In this document: positions 30,721-40,482 of the stretch, in pieces
Layout of the letters: each line of letters opens with the position of its first letter
Position numbering within the stretch: the first letter of the stretch is position 1
DNA from: Thauera butanivorans NBRC 103042
GTDB lineage: Bacteria > Pseudomonadota > Gammaproteobacteria > Burkholderiales > Rhodocyclaceae
Direction of reading: 5' to 3'
Length of the DNA: 64,000 nt
Assembly: GCF_001591165.1 (NCBI RefSeq)
Contig: NZ_BCUG01000026.1
Span: forward strand, 1-64,000
Notes under the pieces: model-generated
Database searches by the model: none
What the model was told of the DNA's origin: nothing
The model's input: only the letters and a program-made list of their open reading frames with translations
Program-made: the position numbers and the translations under genes

Positions 30721-30808
30721 GGAAGCGTGTGTGGTGTTCCTGGAGAAGCGAGGACTGTCCGAGCGCAGCGAGTTCCGCAGCCTCGGAAGGAATTCCACAC
30801 ACGCTTCC
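30721..30808. repeat. Palindromic element II
   Basis: GGAAGCGTGTGTGG (30721-30734) pairs perfectly with CCACACACGCTTCC (30795-30808). A second short pairing, TTCCT (30737-30741), extends the stem. The 60-base interior includes a GC-rich part with GAGCGCAGCGAG. It differs from element I, so two repeat families sit side by side. Confidence 0.6.
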
Positions 30809-30899
30809 CCCGCACGAGCATCCAGAAACACGATTCCAGACAGCCGTCGAAAGTACCAAGCGTTTTACTTTCCATGCGCTCTACCGGCAAACACTGGCC

Positions 30900-32045
30900 A
30901 TGAAGATCCTCCGCCGCCTCCTGCCCCTGATATTGATTGTCAGCCTCGTGGCGGCAGCCGGCTGGTGGCTGACGCGGCCCAAGCCGGTGGCGGTGGTGGT
31001 GCATGAAGTGGGGCGCGGGCTGGTCGAGGCGACGCTGTCGAACACGCGCGCCGGCGAAATCGAAGCCTGCCAGCGCAGCAAGATGGCAACCATCGTCGGC
31101 GGCCGCATCGACTATCTGGGCGTCAAGGAAGGCGACCGCGTCGAAGCGGGCCAGGTGCTGATGCGGCTGTGGCATGGCGACCTCGAAGCACGGCTGACGG
31201 TGGCCAGGGCCCAGCTTGCGACCGCGCGCCAGCGCGTGCGGGAAGCCTGTACCGTCGCCGACAACGCCGAACGCGAGGCGGCACGCCAGGCACAACTGGT
31301 CAAACGCGGCTTCGTCTCGGCCAGCGCCGAGGAAAGGGCCCGCACCGAAGCCCATGCCCGGCGCGCCGCCTGCGACACCGCGCGGGCCGACGTCCTCACC
31401 GCCCAGGCGCAGGTCGACGCCACCGAGATCGACCGCCAGCGCCTGGTGCTGGTCGCGCCCTTCGCCGGCACCGTGGCGCTGATCACCGGCGAACTCGGCG
31501 AGATTTCCATCCCCTCCCCGCCCGGCGTGCCGACACCGCCGGCGATCGACCTGATCGACGACACCTGTCTGTACGTCAAGGCACCGATGGACGAAATCGA
31601 TGCCCCGCGGATCCGTCCCGGCCAGCCGGTGCGGATCACGCTCGAAGCGATGCCGGCCACCGTCTTCGAAGGCCGCGTCAAGCGCATCGCGCCTTACATC
31701 ACCGCGGTCGAGAAGCAGGCGCGCACGGTGGAGGTGGACATCGACTTCGTCCGCCCCGACGAGGCGCGCGGCATGCTGGTGGGCTACAGTGCCGACGTCG
31801 AGATCGTGCTCGACACCCGCGCCGACGCGCTGCGCATTCCCACCGCGGCGCTGCGCGAAGGCCAGCGCGTGCTGGTGGAAACGAACGGCCGGCTGGTCGA
31901 ACGCGAAGTGCGTACCGGATTGTCGAACTGGGAGCACACCGAGATCGTTGACGGCCTGAACGCCGGCGAGCGCATCGTCACCTCGCTGGAGCGCGCAGGT
32001 GTCGTGGCTGGCGCACGGGTCAGCGTCGAATCCACCGCCCGCTAG
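30900..32045 (+). CDS. Membrane fusion protein (HlyD family) of an ABC exporter
   Basis: 381 residues. One N-terminal membrane anchor (LLPLILIVSLVAAAGWWLT), then the periplasmic adaptor architecture: barrel-sandwich half-lipoyl motifs, a helical hairpin (~95-160, RAQLATARQRVREACTV) and beta-barrel region (PVRITLEAMPATVFEGRVK). It would bridge the permease below to an outer membrane channel of TolC type. It is the first gene of a run with an ATPase and two permeases, spaced 13 bases from the next. Confidence 0.87.
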   Translation: MKILRRLLPLILIVSLVAAAGWWLTRPKPVAVVVHEVGRGLVEATLSNTRAGEIEACQRSKMATIVGGRIDYLGVKEGDRVEAGQVLMRLWHGDLEARLTVARAQLATARQRVREACTVADNAEREAARQAQLVKRGFVSASAEERARTEAHARRAACDTARADVLTAQAQVDATEIDRQRLVLVAPFAGTVALITGELGEISIPSPPGVPTPPAIDLIDDTCLYVKAPMDEIDAPRIRPGQPVRITLEAMPATVFEGRVKRIAPYITAVEKQARTVEVDIDFVRPDEARGMLVGYSADVEIVLDTRADALRIPTAALREGQRVLVETNGRLVEREVRTGLSNWEHTEIVDGLNAGERIVTSLERAGVVAGARVSVESTAR

Positions 32046-32058
32046 CCCGGAGCACGGC

Positions 32059-32762
<704 letters not shown>

Positions 32763-32766
<4 letters not shown>

Positions 32767-33971
32767 GCCCCGCCGATACGCTGCGCTTCGCCACCCGCGC
32801 CGCGCTCGGCTACCCGCAGCGCACCGCGCTGATGATGCTGGCGATGTCGATCGGCGTCGCCGCGGTGGTGATGCTGACCGCGCTCGGCGACGGCGCGCGG
32901 CGCTTCGTCGTCGAGGAGTTCTCCGCGCTCGGCGCCAACCTGCTGATCGTGCTGCCCGGCCGCACCGGCACCGGCGGCGTCAACCCGGGCAGCTTCGTCA
33001 GCAGCACGCCGCGCGATCTCACCACCGACGATGCCGCCGCGCTGCTGCGCGTGCCGCAGGTCAAGCGCGTCGCCCCGCTGGCGATGGGCAGCGCCGAAAT
33101 TTCCTTCGGCGGCCGCCTGCGCGAAGTCATGGTGCTGGGCACCAGCGCCGACTATGTCGACATCCGCGGCTTCGGCGTCGCCCGCGGACAGTTCCTGCCG
33201 CGCGAGGACTTCCGCCGCGCTTCGGCAGTCGCCGTCATCGGCGAGACGATCCGTGCCGAACTGTTCGGCAACCAGAATGCCATCGGCCGCATGATCCGGC
33301 TGGGCGACCGCCGGCTGCGCGTGATCGGCGCCATGGGGCCGGCCGGCCGCGGGCTGGGCATGAACTCGGACGAACTGGTGCTGGTGCCGGTCGCCACCGC
33401 GCAGGCGATGTTCGACACCAACTCGCTGTTCCGCATCATGATCGAGACGCGCGACCGTGAATCCCTGTTGCCCGCCCAGCGCGAGGTCGAGAAGCTGCTG
33501 GGCGCACGCCGCCAGGGCGAGCTCGATTTCACCGTCATCACCCAGGACGCAGTGCTGGGCACTTTCGACCGCATCCTCGGCGCACTGACGCTGGGCGTCG
33601 CCGGCATCGCCGCGATCAGCCTGGCAGTGGCGGGCATCCTGGTCATGAACGTGATGCTGGTCGCCGTCACTCAGCGCACCGGCGAAATCGGCCTGCTGAA
33701 GGCACTGGGCGCCAGCCGCCGCGCCATCCGTTTCGCCTTCCTGGCCGAAGCCGCGCTTTTGTCGCTGGCAGGCGCACTGGCCGGCTTCATCCTCGGCCAT
33801 GCCGGTGCGTGGGCGATCCGGCTCGCCTTTCCCGCCCTGCCCGCCTGGCCGCCGGACTGGGCGGTGAGCGCCGCGCTCGGCACCGCACTCGCCACCGGCC
33901 TGCTGTTCGGCGTCATGCCGGCACGCCGCGCCGCCGCGCTGGACCCGGTCCAGGCGCTGACGAAGCGATGA
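32763..33971 (+). CDS. ABC transporter permease I (MacB/FtsX type)
   Basis: 402 residues with the type VII ABC layout: one N-terminal helix (ALMMLAMSIGVAAVVMLTALG), a ~230-residue periplasmic MacB core domain, then three C-terminal helices (GVAGIAAISLAVAGILVMNVM; ALLSLAGALAGFILGHAG; the end). The coupling motif with RTGEIGLLKALGASRRAI is present. It is paired with a second, different permease, so the transporter is probably a heterodimer. Confidence 0.9.
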
Positions 33972-33987
33972 ACACGGGGACGATGCC

Positions 33988-35187
33988 ATGAGCTGGCGCG
34001 ACCTCCTGCATCTGGCCCTGCGCTCGATCACCGCCCACCGCCTGCGCAGCATGCTGACGCTGGGCGGTATCGCGGTCGGCATCGCCGCAGTGATCCTGCT
34101 GACTTCGCTCGGCGAAGGCCTGCACCGCTTCGTGCTGCGGGAGTTCGGCCAGTTCGGCACCAACGTCATCGAAGTCGCCCCCGGCCGCGAAGGCGCACGC
34201 GGCGGCCCGCCGGGCCTGCCCTCCTCCGCGCGCGAACTGACGCTCGACGATGCCGCGGCGCTCGCCCGCCTGCCGCATGTCATCCATGTTTCCGGCAACG
34301 TCAGCGGCAACGCCGAAGTGCGCGCCAATGGCCGCGTGCGGCGCACCACGGTGCTGGCGGTGGGTTCCGGCATGCAGGACATCTACGCGATGCGGGTCCG
34401 CATCGGCCGCTTCCTGCCGCCGGACGACAGCGACAGCGCACGCGCCTTCGTCGTGCTCGGCGCCAAGCTCAAGCGCGAACTGTTCGATGCCGGCAACGCA
34501 CTCGGCGCACGGGTGCAGATCGGCGACGAGCGCTACCGGGTCATCGGCATCATGGAAGAAAAGGGGCAGTTCCTCGGCTTCGATCTCGACGACACCGCCT
34601 TCATCCCCACCGCGCGCGGCATGGCGCTGTTCAAGCGCGACGGCCTGATGGAGATCGGCCTCAGCTACGACGAGAACGTGCCGGCCGCGCGCGTGGTCGA
34701 TCAGGTCAAGCGCAGCCTGATGGCACGCCACGGCCGCGAGGACTTCACCGTGCGCACCCAGGAAGACATGCTGGCGACGCTGTCGAACATCCTCGGCATC
34801 CTCACCGCGGCGGTCGGCGCGCTGGGTGGCATTTCGCTGCTGGTCGGCGGCGTCGGCATCGCCACCATCATGACCATCGCCGTCACCGAACGTACCAGCG
34901 AAATCGGCCTGCTGGTCGCGCTCGGCGCGCGCCGCCGCACCATCCTCGGCCTGTTCCTGGGCGAAGCAGTGGTGCTTGCCGCCGCCGGAGGCCTGGCCGG
35001 CCTGGCCGCGGGCATGGGCCTCGCCCAGTCGATCGGCCTGCTGCTCCCCAACCTGCCGGTCAGCACGCCCTGGGCTTTCGTCCTCGCTGCTGAAAGCATG
35101 GCAGTGCTGATCGGCCTGCTGGCCGGCATCCTGCCCGCCAGCCGCGCCGCCCGCCTGAACCCCGTGGAGGCCCTGCATGCCGAATGA
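33988..35187 (+). CDS. ABC transporter permease II (MacB/FtsX type)
   Basis: 399 residues with the same layout as the preceding permease (N-terminal helix, MacB core, three C-terminal helices; ERTSEIGLLVALGARRRTI). The two share an origin but are clearly different. Unlike MacB, the ATPase is a separate protein. Substrate unknown: peptides, antibiotics, lipoproteins or envelope lipids are possible for the family. Confidence 0.9.
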   Translation: MSWRDLLHLALRSITAHRLRSMLTLGGIAVGIAAVILLTSLGEGLHRFVLREFGQFGTNVIEVAPGREGARGGPPGLPSSARELTLDDAAALARLPHVIHVSGNVSGNAEVRANGRVRRTTVLAVGSGMQDIYAMRVRIGRFLPPDDSDSARAFVVLGAKLKRELFDAGNALGARVQIGDERYRVIGIMEEKGQFLGFDLDDTAFIPTARGMALFKRDGLMEIGLSYDENVPAARVVDQVKRSLMARHGREDFTVRTQEDMLATLSNILGILTAAVGALGGISLLVGGVGIATIMTIAVTERTSEIGLLVALGARRRTILGLFLGEAVVLAAAGGLAGLAAGMGLAQSIGLLLPNLPVSTPWAFVLAAESMAVLIGLLAGILPASRAARLNPVEALHAE

Positions 35188-35488
35188 ACTCGGCGGCACA
35201 CGCCGCGCCGCGCTGCTCGCCATGCTGCTGCTGACGGCCTCTGCCGACGCCGCGCCGGCACCATGGCATGTCTGGCGCAGCAAGCTGGACGGGCAGGAAT
35301 TCTGTGCCCAGACGTCGCCTGGCCCCGGCTGGACACACGAACGCGGCCCCTTCGCCGACCTCCATTGCCGCAAGCCCAGCAAGCCGGCAGGCCCGTCAGG
35401 CAAGGCGAATATCCCTCCCGCATCCCCTTCGGTTGACCCAGGTCAAGCTTTGCCCAGATTGCCCGGCAAACCCGCTTCGACCCGCTAG
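35177..35488 (+). CDS. Small exported hypothetical protein
   Basis: 103 residues overlapping the preceding permease by 11 bases, so it probably belongs to the export operon. A signal peptide is visible (RRAALLAMLLLTASADAAPA). The mature part has two Cys residues (EFCAQTSPG, DLHCRKP) that could form a disulfide, then a Pro/Ser-rich tail. No family recognised. The FNR-like box of the next gene lies inside its 3' end. Confidence 0.6.
   Translation: MPNELGGTRRAALLAMLLLTASADAAPAPWHVWRSKLDGQEFCAQTSPGPGWTHERGPFADLHCRKPSKPAGPSGKANIPPASPSVDPGQALPRLPGKPASTR
35433..35446. promoter_or_regulatory. FNR/DNR-like box upstream of the small cysteine-rich gene
   Basis: TTGACCCAGGTCAA is a perfect inverted repeat of TTGAC with 4 bases between halves, close to the FNR/DNR consensus TTGAT-N4-ATCAA. 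A -10-like TAGACT at 35486-35491 would put the box about 58 bases upstream of transcription start, near the class I position. Confidence 0.55.
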
Positions 35489-35584
35489 ACTGGAATCAAG
35501 GATTCGCTGTGACGTATTTCACGCAACATTCCGGATGCTTTCGGAGCCGCAGCAAGCTTGACCAGCATAAAAAAGGAGACAGCC

Positions 35585-35824
35585 ATGAGTATCCTCGATT
35601 CCCCGCTCGGTCGCTGCGAAGCCATCCGTGAAATGGTTCTTCTCGACGAAACGCAACAGGAATGCGCCTGTGAACACGGTTGTCCGCCGGGCTGCGATTG
35701 CCCGCTCGCCGGCTGCTTCGCCGAAGTGAGTGGCCTGAGCGCGGAGCACGCAGCCGAGCTGAAACAGGTCGACGAGCGCATCAGGCAGACGAAGGCTCGG
35801 GCGCGCGAACTCCTGGCTGCCTGA
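35585..35824 (+). CDS. Small cysteine-rich protein, possibly induced without oxygen
   Basis: 79 residues. The centre holds seven cysteines in ECACEHGCPPGCDCPLAGC, a likely metal or cluster site, flanked by helical segments; the C-terminus is a charged helix (LKQVDERIRQTKARARELL). A clear ribosome site, AAAAAGGAGAC, precedes the ATG. No family recognised. The FNR/DNR-like box upstream suggests a role under oxygen limitation. It has its own terminator. Confidence 0.75.
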   Translation: MSILDSPLGRCEAIREMVLLDETQQECACEHGCPPGCDCPLAGCFAEVSGLSAEHAAELKQVDERIRQTKARARELLAA

Positions 35825-35843
35825 ACACCCCGGTCCAGGCATC

Positions 35844-35878
35844 TGCGGCCATCATTCCGATGGCCGCATTCATTTTGC
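35844..35878 (+). terminator. Terminator after the small cysteine-rich gene
   Basis: TGCGGCCATC (35844-35853) pairs perfectly with GATGGCCGCA (35859-35868) around a 5-base loop and is followed by TTCATTTT. It may also serve the converging pseudouridine synthase gene. Confidence 0.8.
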
Positions 35879-35902
35879 TGCGTTCCGCTCAGGCAGGCCG
35901 AA

Positions 35903-36916
35903 TCAGAAGGATTCGTCCTCGCGCAGGTAGCGCCATTGTCCGAGCGGCAGGTCGCCAAGCTTCACCTTGCCGATGCGCACGCGCTTGAGGCCCACGACTT
36001 TCAAGCCGACCAGTTCGCACATGCGGCGGATCTGGCGCTTTCGCCCCTCGCGCAACTGGAAACGCAGCTGATCGTCGTTGATCCACTCGACTTTCGCCGG
36101 GCGCAGCCTGACTCCATCGAGTTCGAGGCCATGATTCAGCAAGGCCAAGCCATCCGCCTGAAGCCTGCCTTCGACACGGACCAGATACTCCTTGTCCACC
36201 CTGGAATCGTCGCCGATCAACTGGCGGGCAATGCGGCCATCCTGGGTCAGCACCAGCAGACCGGTCGAATCGATGTCGAGCCGCCCGGCAGGCGCAAGGT
36301 TCTTGAGCTGGCTGGGATGGAAGCGTTGCGCGATGTCGCGATCGAACTGGTTGGCCGCGCCGATCAGGCTCACCGCCGGCGCATAGCCCGGCTCCGGCTG
36401 GCCGGACACATAGCCGACCGGCTTGTGCAGCAGGATCGTGACGCGCTGGCGCTGGGCCCGGCTGGCTTCCGGCGCGAGATCGATGCGCACCTCCGGTTCG
36501 ACGCGGATACCCAGCTCGGACACCCGCTTGCCATCGACGAAGACCCAGCCGCGCTCGATGAACTCATCGGCCTCGCGGCGCGAACAGATGCCGCGCTCGG
36601 CCATGATCTTGGACAGGCGCACGCCCTGGGGCGCGGGTTCTCCTCCCTGCTCCCGGTCGGCAGGCCCATCATCGGCTCGCGGTTTCCGCCCCGTCGAAGC
36701 CGGACGGGAGGCCGAGCCCGCCGCCTTGCCCCGTCCGCCAGGCCGCGCTGCGCCAGCGGCTGGTGCCCGGCGCCGGACGGCGGGCTCGGCCTCCCGGGGC
36801 CCGGCATCCTTGCGCTCTTCGCCATCGGCAACTTCCGCCGTACGCGGACGCAGCTTGAGCGTACCGCTGATCTGCGAAGGCGCAGGCGTGGGAGGGGTTC
36901 GGCGAATCGTGTTCAA
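35903..36916 (-). CDS. 23S rRNA pseudouridine synthase, RluF/RluB type
   Basis: 337 residues. After a ~100-residue basic, Ala/Arg/Pro-rich extension comes an S4 RNA-binding domain ([20 protein letters not shown]) and the RsuA-type catalytic domain with the nucleophilic Asp in [24 protein letters not shown] and PLGQWRYL near the end resemble RluF. A TTG start at 36916 is chosen because GGGAG (36922-36926) lies five bases before it; an ATG at 37000 in frame would be longer. The exact target uridine is not certain from sequence. Confidence 0.85.
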   Translation of the reverse strand: MNTIRRTPPTPAPSQISGTLKLRPRTAEVADGEERKDAGPREAEPAVRRRAPAAGAARPGGRGKAAGSASRPASTGRKPRADDGPADREQGGEPAPQGVRLSKIMAERGICSRREADEFIERGWVFVDGKRVSELGIRVEPEVRIDLAPEASRAQRQRVTILLHKPVGYVSGQPEPGYAPAVSLIGAANQFDRDIAQRFHPSQLKNLAPAGRLDIDSTGLLVLTQDGRIARQLIGDDSRVDKEYLVRVEGRLQADGLALLNHGLELDGVRLRPAKVEWINDDQLRFQLREGRKRQIRRMCELVGLKVVGLKRVRIGKVKLGDLPLGQWRYLREDESF

Positions 36917-37047
36917 GACGGCTCCCGGCTGAGGGGTCGATGGAGACAAGGCTGCATTATCGCCCACAATCGGGACGGCACGCGTGCCATGGGGTCGCAC
37001 TTCATTTCATTAGGCGAAATCAAGGTGGGCGGGTAAGATTCGCACTC

Positions 37048-37075
37048 CTGACAATCCATCGAATGCTCGTATAGA
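37048..37075 (+). promoter_or_regulatory. Promoter of the IclR-type gene
   Basis: CTGACA (37048-37053) and TATAGA (37070-37075), 16 bases apart. The -10 is only 8 bases before the annotated GTG, so the transcript would be nearly leaderless unless translation begins further on. Confidence 0.45.
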
Positions 37076-37083
37076 GCACTGCC

Positions 37084-37899
37084 GTGTCCACCAAGAAGAT
37101 CGACCCCGCTCCCGCTGCAACCGAAGGCAAGAACTCGATTCAGGTCATCGACCGCATGATGAAACTGCTGGACGTCCTCGCCCAGCATGCCGACCCGGTT
37201 CCACTCAAGCAGCTTGCCCTGGAAACCGAACTCCATCCCTCGACGGCCCACCGCATTCTCGGTGCGATGACCCAGAGCGGCTTCGTCGACCGCACGGATG
37301 CCGGCATCTACCGCCTGGGCATCCGCCTGCTGGAACTGGGCAGCCTGGTGAAGTCACGCATCTCGCTGCGCGAAACCGCCATGCCGATGATGGTGAAGCT
37401 GCATGCAGCCACCGGCGAGAGCGTAAACCTCGGTATCCGTGCAGGCGACGAGATCGTCTATGTGGATCGGACTTCGAGCGGGAGATCTTCGGTGCGCGTG
37501 GTACATATCGTCGGTGCCCGTGCGCCCCTGCACACGACGGCGACCGGCAAGCTGTTCCTGGTCGAAGACGGCCCCGAACGCATTCGGGAGTATGCCCGGC
37601 GCACCGGACTGCCGCCTTCGACACCGGCTTCCATCACCACCTTGCCGGCGCTCGAAAAGGAGCTCGAACGGGTCCGCCGCCACGGCGTGGGTTTCGACCT
37701 GGATGAGGTCGAGGCCGGCGTGCGCTGCATTGCCGCCGGCATCCGCAACGACAGCGGCGAGTTGATCGCCGGCCTGTCGCTGTCGACGCCGTCCGAGCGC
37801 TTCAACCCCGACTGGGCGCCGCTGGTGCGCGAAACCGCGGACGAAATCTCGCGTGCCCTGGGCTATGGCGCCGCACGCGCCGCCCGGGAGCATCGCTGA
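37084..37899 (+). CDS. IclR-family transcriptional regulator
   Basis: 271 residues. Winged helix-turn-helix from ~20 (IQVIDRMMKLLDVLAQHADPV, HPSTAHRILGAMTQSGFVDR), then the IclR ligand domain (HAATGESVNLGIRAGDEIVYVDR; AGVRCIAAGIRNDSGELIAGLSLS). Family members often control carbon-source genes; no target is obvious next to it. The GTG start is tentative given the close promoter. Confidence 0.92.
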   Translation: MSTKKIDPAPAATEGKNSIQVIDRMMKLLDVLAQHADPVPLKQLALETELHPSTAHRILGAMTQSGFVDRTDAGIYRLGIRLLELGSLVKSRISLRETAMPMMVKLHAATGESVNLGIRAGDEIVYVDRTSSGRSSVRVVHIVGARAPLHTTATGKLFLVEDGPERIREYARRTGLPPSTPASITTLPALEKELERVRRHGVGFDLDEVEAGVRCIAAGIRNDSGELIAGLSLSTPSERFNPDWAPLVRETADEISRALGYGAARAAREHR

Positions 37900-37909
37900 C
37901 GCGAATCGA

Positions 37910-39049
37910 TCAGCCTTCGCGGCGAACCGCCGCCGCCGCCATGCGCGGCGCGCTGTCGGCCTGCTCCAGCCATTTGCGCACGCGCTTGGCATCCGCCGTG
38001 CGGGTGTAGAGCCCGCTGGAATCCATCAGTACCATGACCACCGGCTGGTCATGCAGCCAGGTCTGCATGACCAGGCAGCGGCCGGCCTCGGAGATGTAGC
38101 CGGTCTTGGACACGCTGATCGACCACTCGGGACTCTTGACCAGGCCGTTGGTGTTGCCGAAGCGGGTCAGGCGGCCACGGACATCGACGTAGCGCTCGGC
38201 CGAGGTCGAGAACTCCCGGATCAGCGGATAGGACGCCGACGCCGACACCATCTTGGCCAGGTCGCGCGGGCTGGAGACGTTGGCCGGGTTCAGTCCGGTG
38301 CTGTCGTGGAAGCGGGTATTCCAGAGTCCGAGCAGGCGCGCCTTGACGTTCATCGCTTCGATGAAGGCCCTCTCGCCACCCGGGTAGTGGCGCGCGAGCG
38401 CCGAGGCAGCACGATTTTCGGACGACATCAATGCAAGGTGCAGCATTTCTTCGCGCGTCAGCGTGGTGCCGATGGCCAGGCGCGACCCCGTACCCTTGAG
38501 CGTATCGATGTCGGCGTTCGTGATCGTGATCGGTTCGGACAGGCTCTGCCCGGCATCGAGCACGACCATCGCGGTCATCAGCTTGGTGATGGAAGCGATC
38601 GGCACCACCACGGCGGCATTGCGCTCGAGCAGCACTTCGCCATTGGCCGGGTTGACGATGTAGAAGGCACTGGAGCCGAGCTGCGGGAAGCCGTTGGCAT
38701 CCAGCGCCAGCGCAACCTCTTCCGCAGCGGCCGCTGCCGCGGCGGCCGTCGCAGCGGCAGCAGGTGCCATCCGCACCGAAACACGCTGGGCCTTTCCGGT
38801 CGGAACGGCCTTGCTCCTGGCATTCCGTGTCGTCTTGCCGGCAGACGGTTTCACTGCAGCCTTCTTCTTCGGTGCAGCCGTCTTCGCAGCAGGCTTCTTT
38901 GCCACGGACTTCTTGGCAACAGGCTTCTTCTGGGCGGCCTTGGCACTGGTTCGCGCGGGCTTGCTGGCTGCAGCCTCGGCAAGATTCGAAACCGGTTGCA
39001 ACATGAACAGGCCGATCACGGCAGCGGCAAGCAGGAAACGTGGTTTCAT
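37910..39049 (-). CDS. pbpG: Penicillin-binding protein 7-like D-Ala-D-Ala endopeptidase
   Basis: 379 residues, peptidase S11. Signal peptide (MKPRFLLAAAVIGLFMLQP), a Lys/Ala-rich linker to ~100, then the three active-site motifs in order: SITK (serine nucleophile), SEN and KTG. The family cuts or trims peptidoglycan cross-links in the periplasm. The long basic linker could bind the wall or membrane. It faces the IclR gene tail to tail, 10 bases apart. Confidence 0.88.
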   Translation of the reverse strand: MKPRFLLAAAVIGLFMLQPVSNLAEAAASKPARTSAKAAQKKPVAKKSVAKKPAAKTAAPKKKAAVKPSAGKTTRNARSKAVPTGKAQRVSVRMAPAAAATAAAAAAAAEEVALALDANGFPQLGSSAFYIVNPANGEVLLERNAAVVVPIASITKLMTAMVVLDAGQSLSEPITITNADIDTLKGTGSRLAIGTTLTREEMLHLALMSSENRAASALARHYPGGERAFIEAMNVKARLLGLWNTRFHDSTGLNPANVSSPRDLAKMVSASASYPLIREFSTSAERYVDVRGRLTRFGNTNGLVKSPEWSISVSKTGYISEAGRCLVMQTWLHDQPVVMVLMDSSGLYTRTADAKRVRKWLEQADSAPRMAAAAVRREG

Positions 39050-39183
39050 GGCAGGGCGTGCAACAGGAAATTACCTTCCTTGAATCTGCAGTAAAAATAA
39101 TCAGATAACAAGGCTATTTGAAGCAAATTCGCAGGCAGGTGCGAATTGTCACACGAACACAGCCACGCGGCATCGCCTGATAC

Positions 39184-39229
39184 AAAAAATGCCGCCATGC
39201 CTGGCCGCTGCACGGCCGTAGACGGCGGC
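39184..39229 (-). terminator. Terminator after the patatin gene
   Basis: On the minus strand GCCGCC (39224-39229) pairs with GGCGGC (39191-39196), with an inner stem GGCCG/CGGCC, followed by ATTTTTTG. The run of U is the best in the window. Confidence 0.75.
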
Positions 39230-39281
39230 CTCACGCAGCCGAACCGTTCCGCTCCATGAAATCCATGCGCCGCCGGCGCCA

Positions 39282-40415
39282 CTAGAGGCGAAGGAAATCG
39301 CTCACTTCGCCGCGCCGCGCCATCGTGTCCTCGTAACCCAGCCCGATCAGCGCATTCGTGAATGCCGGCTCGAACAACAGGTAGGACAGCAGCGCCGAAC
39401 CCTCGCTGCGCATCGCGCCCAGGCTGCGCAGCACGGTACGCAGGGTACGCGGCAAGGCCAGGCGATGCTGGCCGGCGATGGTGTCGAGCCGGCGCGAAGG
39501 CAGCATCACCAGCGTTTCGATGGGCTTCAGGCCGGCCGAAGCTCTCCGCTCTTCGGCCGTCATCAGCGCCAGGCTCCGGTTGATCCGGTCGAGCCGCTCG
39601 AGATCGACCGCGAGCGTATCGAGAAAGATGCTCGACATCGCATGCCCGGCGATCTGGGCCGGCGATGGATAGTCCTCCCCCCGCTGGCGCACCTCCTCCG
39701 CGAGCCGCCCCGCACCGACCACCATGATCCGGTCGGCCCCCAGGTGGATTGCCGGACTGACCGGCGCCAGCTGGCGCATCGAGCCGTCACCGAAGAACTC
39801 GCGATGAATATGCACCGCCGGAAAGACGAAAGGCAGGGCACTGCTGGCCATCAGGTGATCGACGCCGATACAGCTGCGCACACCCATGCGATGCGTGCGC
39901 CGCCACGGCTGGATGTCGGGCGCGGCCTCGAAGAAGGCCAGGCTCTCGCCCGAGGAGTAGCCGGAGGCCGTGACGCTCAGCGCCCGCAGATGGCCACGCT
40001 CGATGGCTCGGCCGATTTCGGTGAAATCCAGCACCCGGCCCAACAACTCGCCCAAGGGCGCGTTGTCGAGCAGCGAACGGGGGGTCTGGCGCACGGCCCA
40101 GCCGGTCGTCAGCGCCAGGCCCCAGCGCCCGATGCTGCCGAGCACGGCAGGGGCATCGGCACGATAGATCTGATCTACGTGGAGATTGCGCCAGATGTAC
40201 TCGAGCCGCGAGACGCCATACTTGAAGCTGCGTGAGAACACCGCCAGCGCAGTTGCGTTGATCGCGCCGGCCGAGGTGCCGCACAGGATGGGAAAGGGGT
40301 TGCCCGCGCGACGGCCGCGCAGTTCACTGACCGCGGCCAGCACGCCGACCTGATAGGCGGCGCGCGCGCCGCCGCCCGTCAGCACCAGCGCTGTCTGCGG
40401 CCTCCCCGCCGTCAT
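39282..40415 (-). CDS. Patatin-like phospholipase
   Basis: 377 residues. The oxyanion motif GGGARAAYQVG, the nucleophile elbow GTSAG and the Asp of the dyad in FGDGS are intact. The family are lipid acyl hydrolases; no signal peptide is visible, so it is probably cytoplasmic, possibly attached to the membrane through the C-terminal part (SALLSYLLFEPAFTNALIGLG). It lies 67 bases after the malic enzyme gene on the same strand. Confidence 0.9.
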   Translation of the reverse strand: MTAGRPQTALVLTGGGARAAYQVGVLAAVSELRGRRAGNPFPILCGTSAGAINATALAVFSRSFKYGVSRLEYIWRNLHVDQIYRADAPAVLGSIGRWGLALTTGWAVRQTPRSLLDNAPLGELLGRVLDFTEIGRAIERGHLRALSVTASGYSSGESLAFFEAAPDIQPWRRTHRMGVRSCIGVDHLMASSALPFVFPAVHIHREFFGDGSMRQLAPVSPAIHLGADRIMVVGAGRLAEEVRQRGEDYPSPAQIAGHAMSSIFLDTLAVDLERLDRINRSLALMTAEERRASAGLKPIETLVMLPSRRLDTIAGQHRLALPRTLRTVLRSLGAMRSEGSALLSYLLFEPAFTNALIGLGYEDTMARRGEVSDFLRL

Positions 40416-40482
40416 CGTCCATCATGCCCACGTGTTGCCATGCGCAAAGGATGAACGATGAAGGCGGCAGGCGGCAAGCACA

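Larger units (their letters stand above)
30427..30899. other. Non-coding stretch with palindromic repeats between glnS and the export operon
   Basis: 473 bases with no supported gene. It holds two different long palindromes, described separately, in the manner of intergenic repetitive elements. No clear promoter for the export operon was found by eye. Confidence 0.6.

Noticed and set aside
30499-30808. CRISPR or tRNA-like structure between glnS and the export genes
   Set aside because: The two palindromes are different from each other, there is no regular spacer unit and no cloverleaf.
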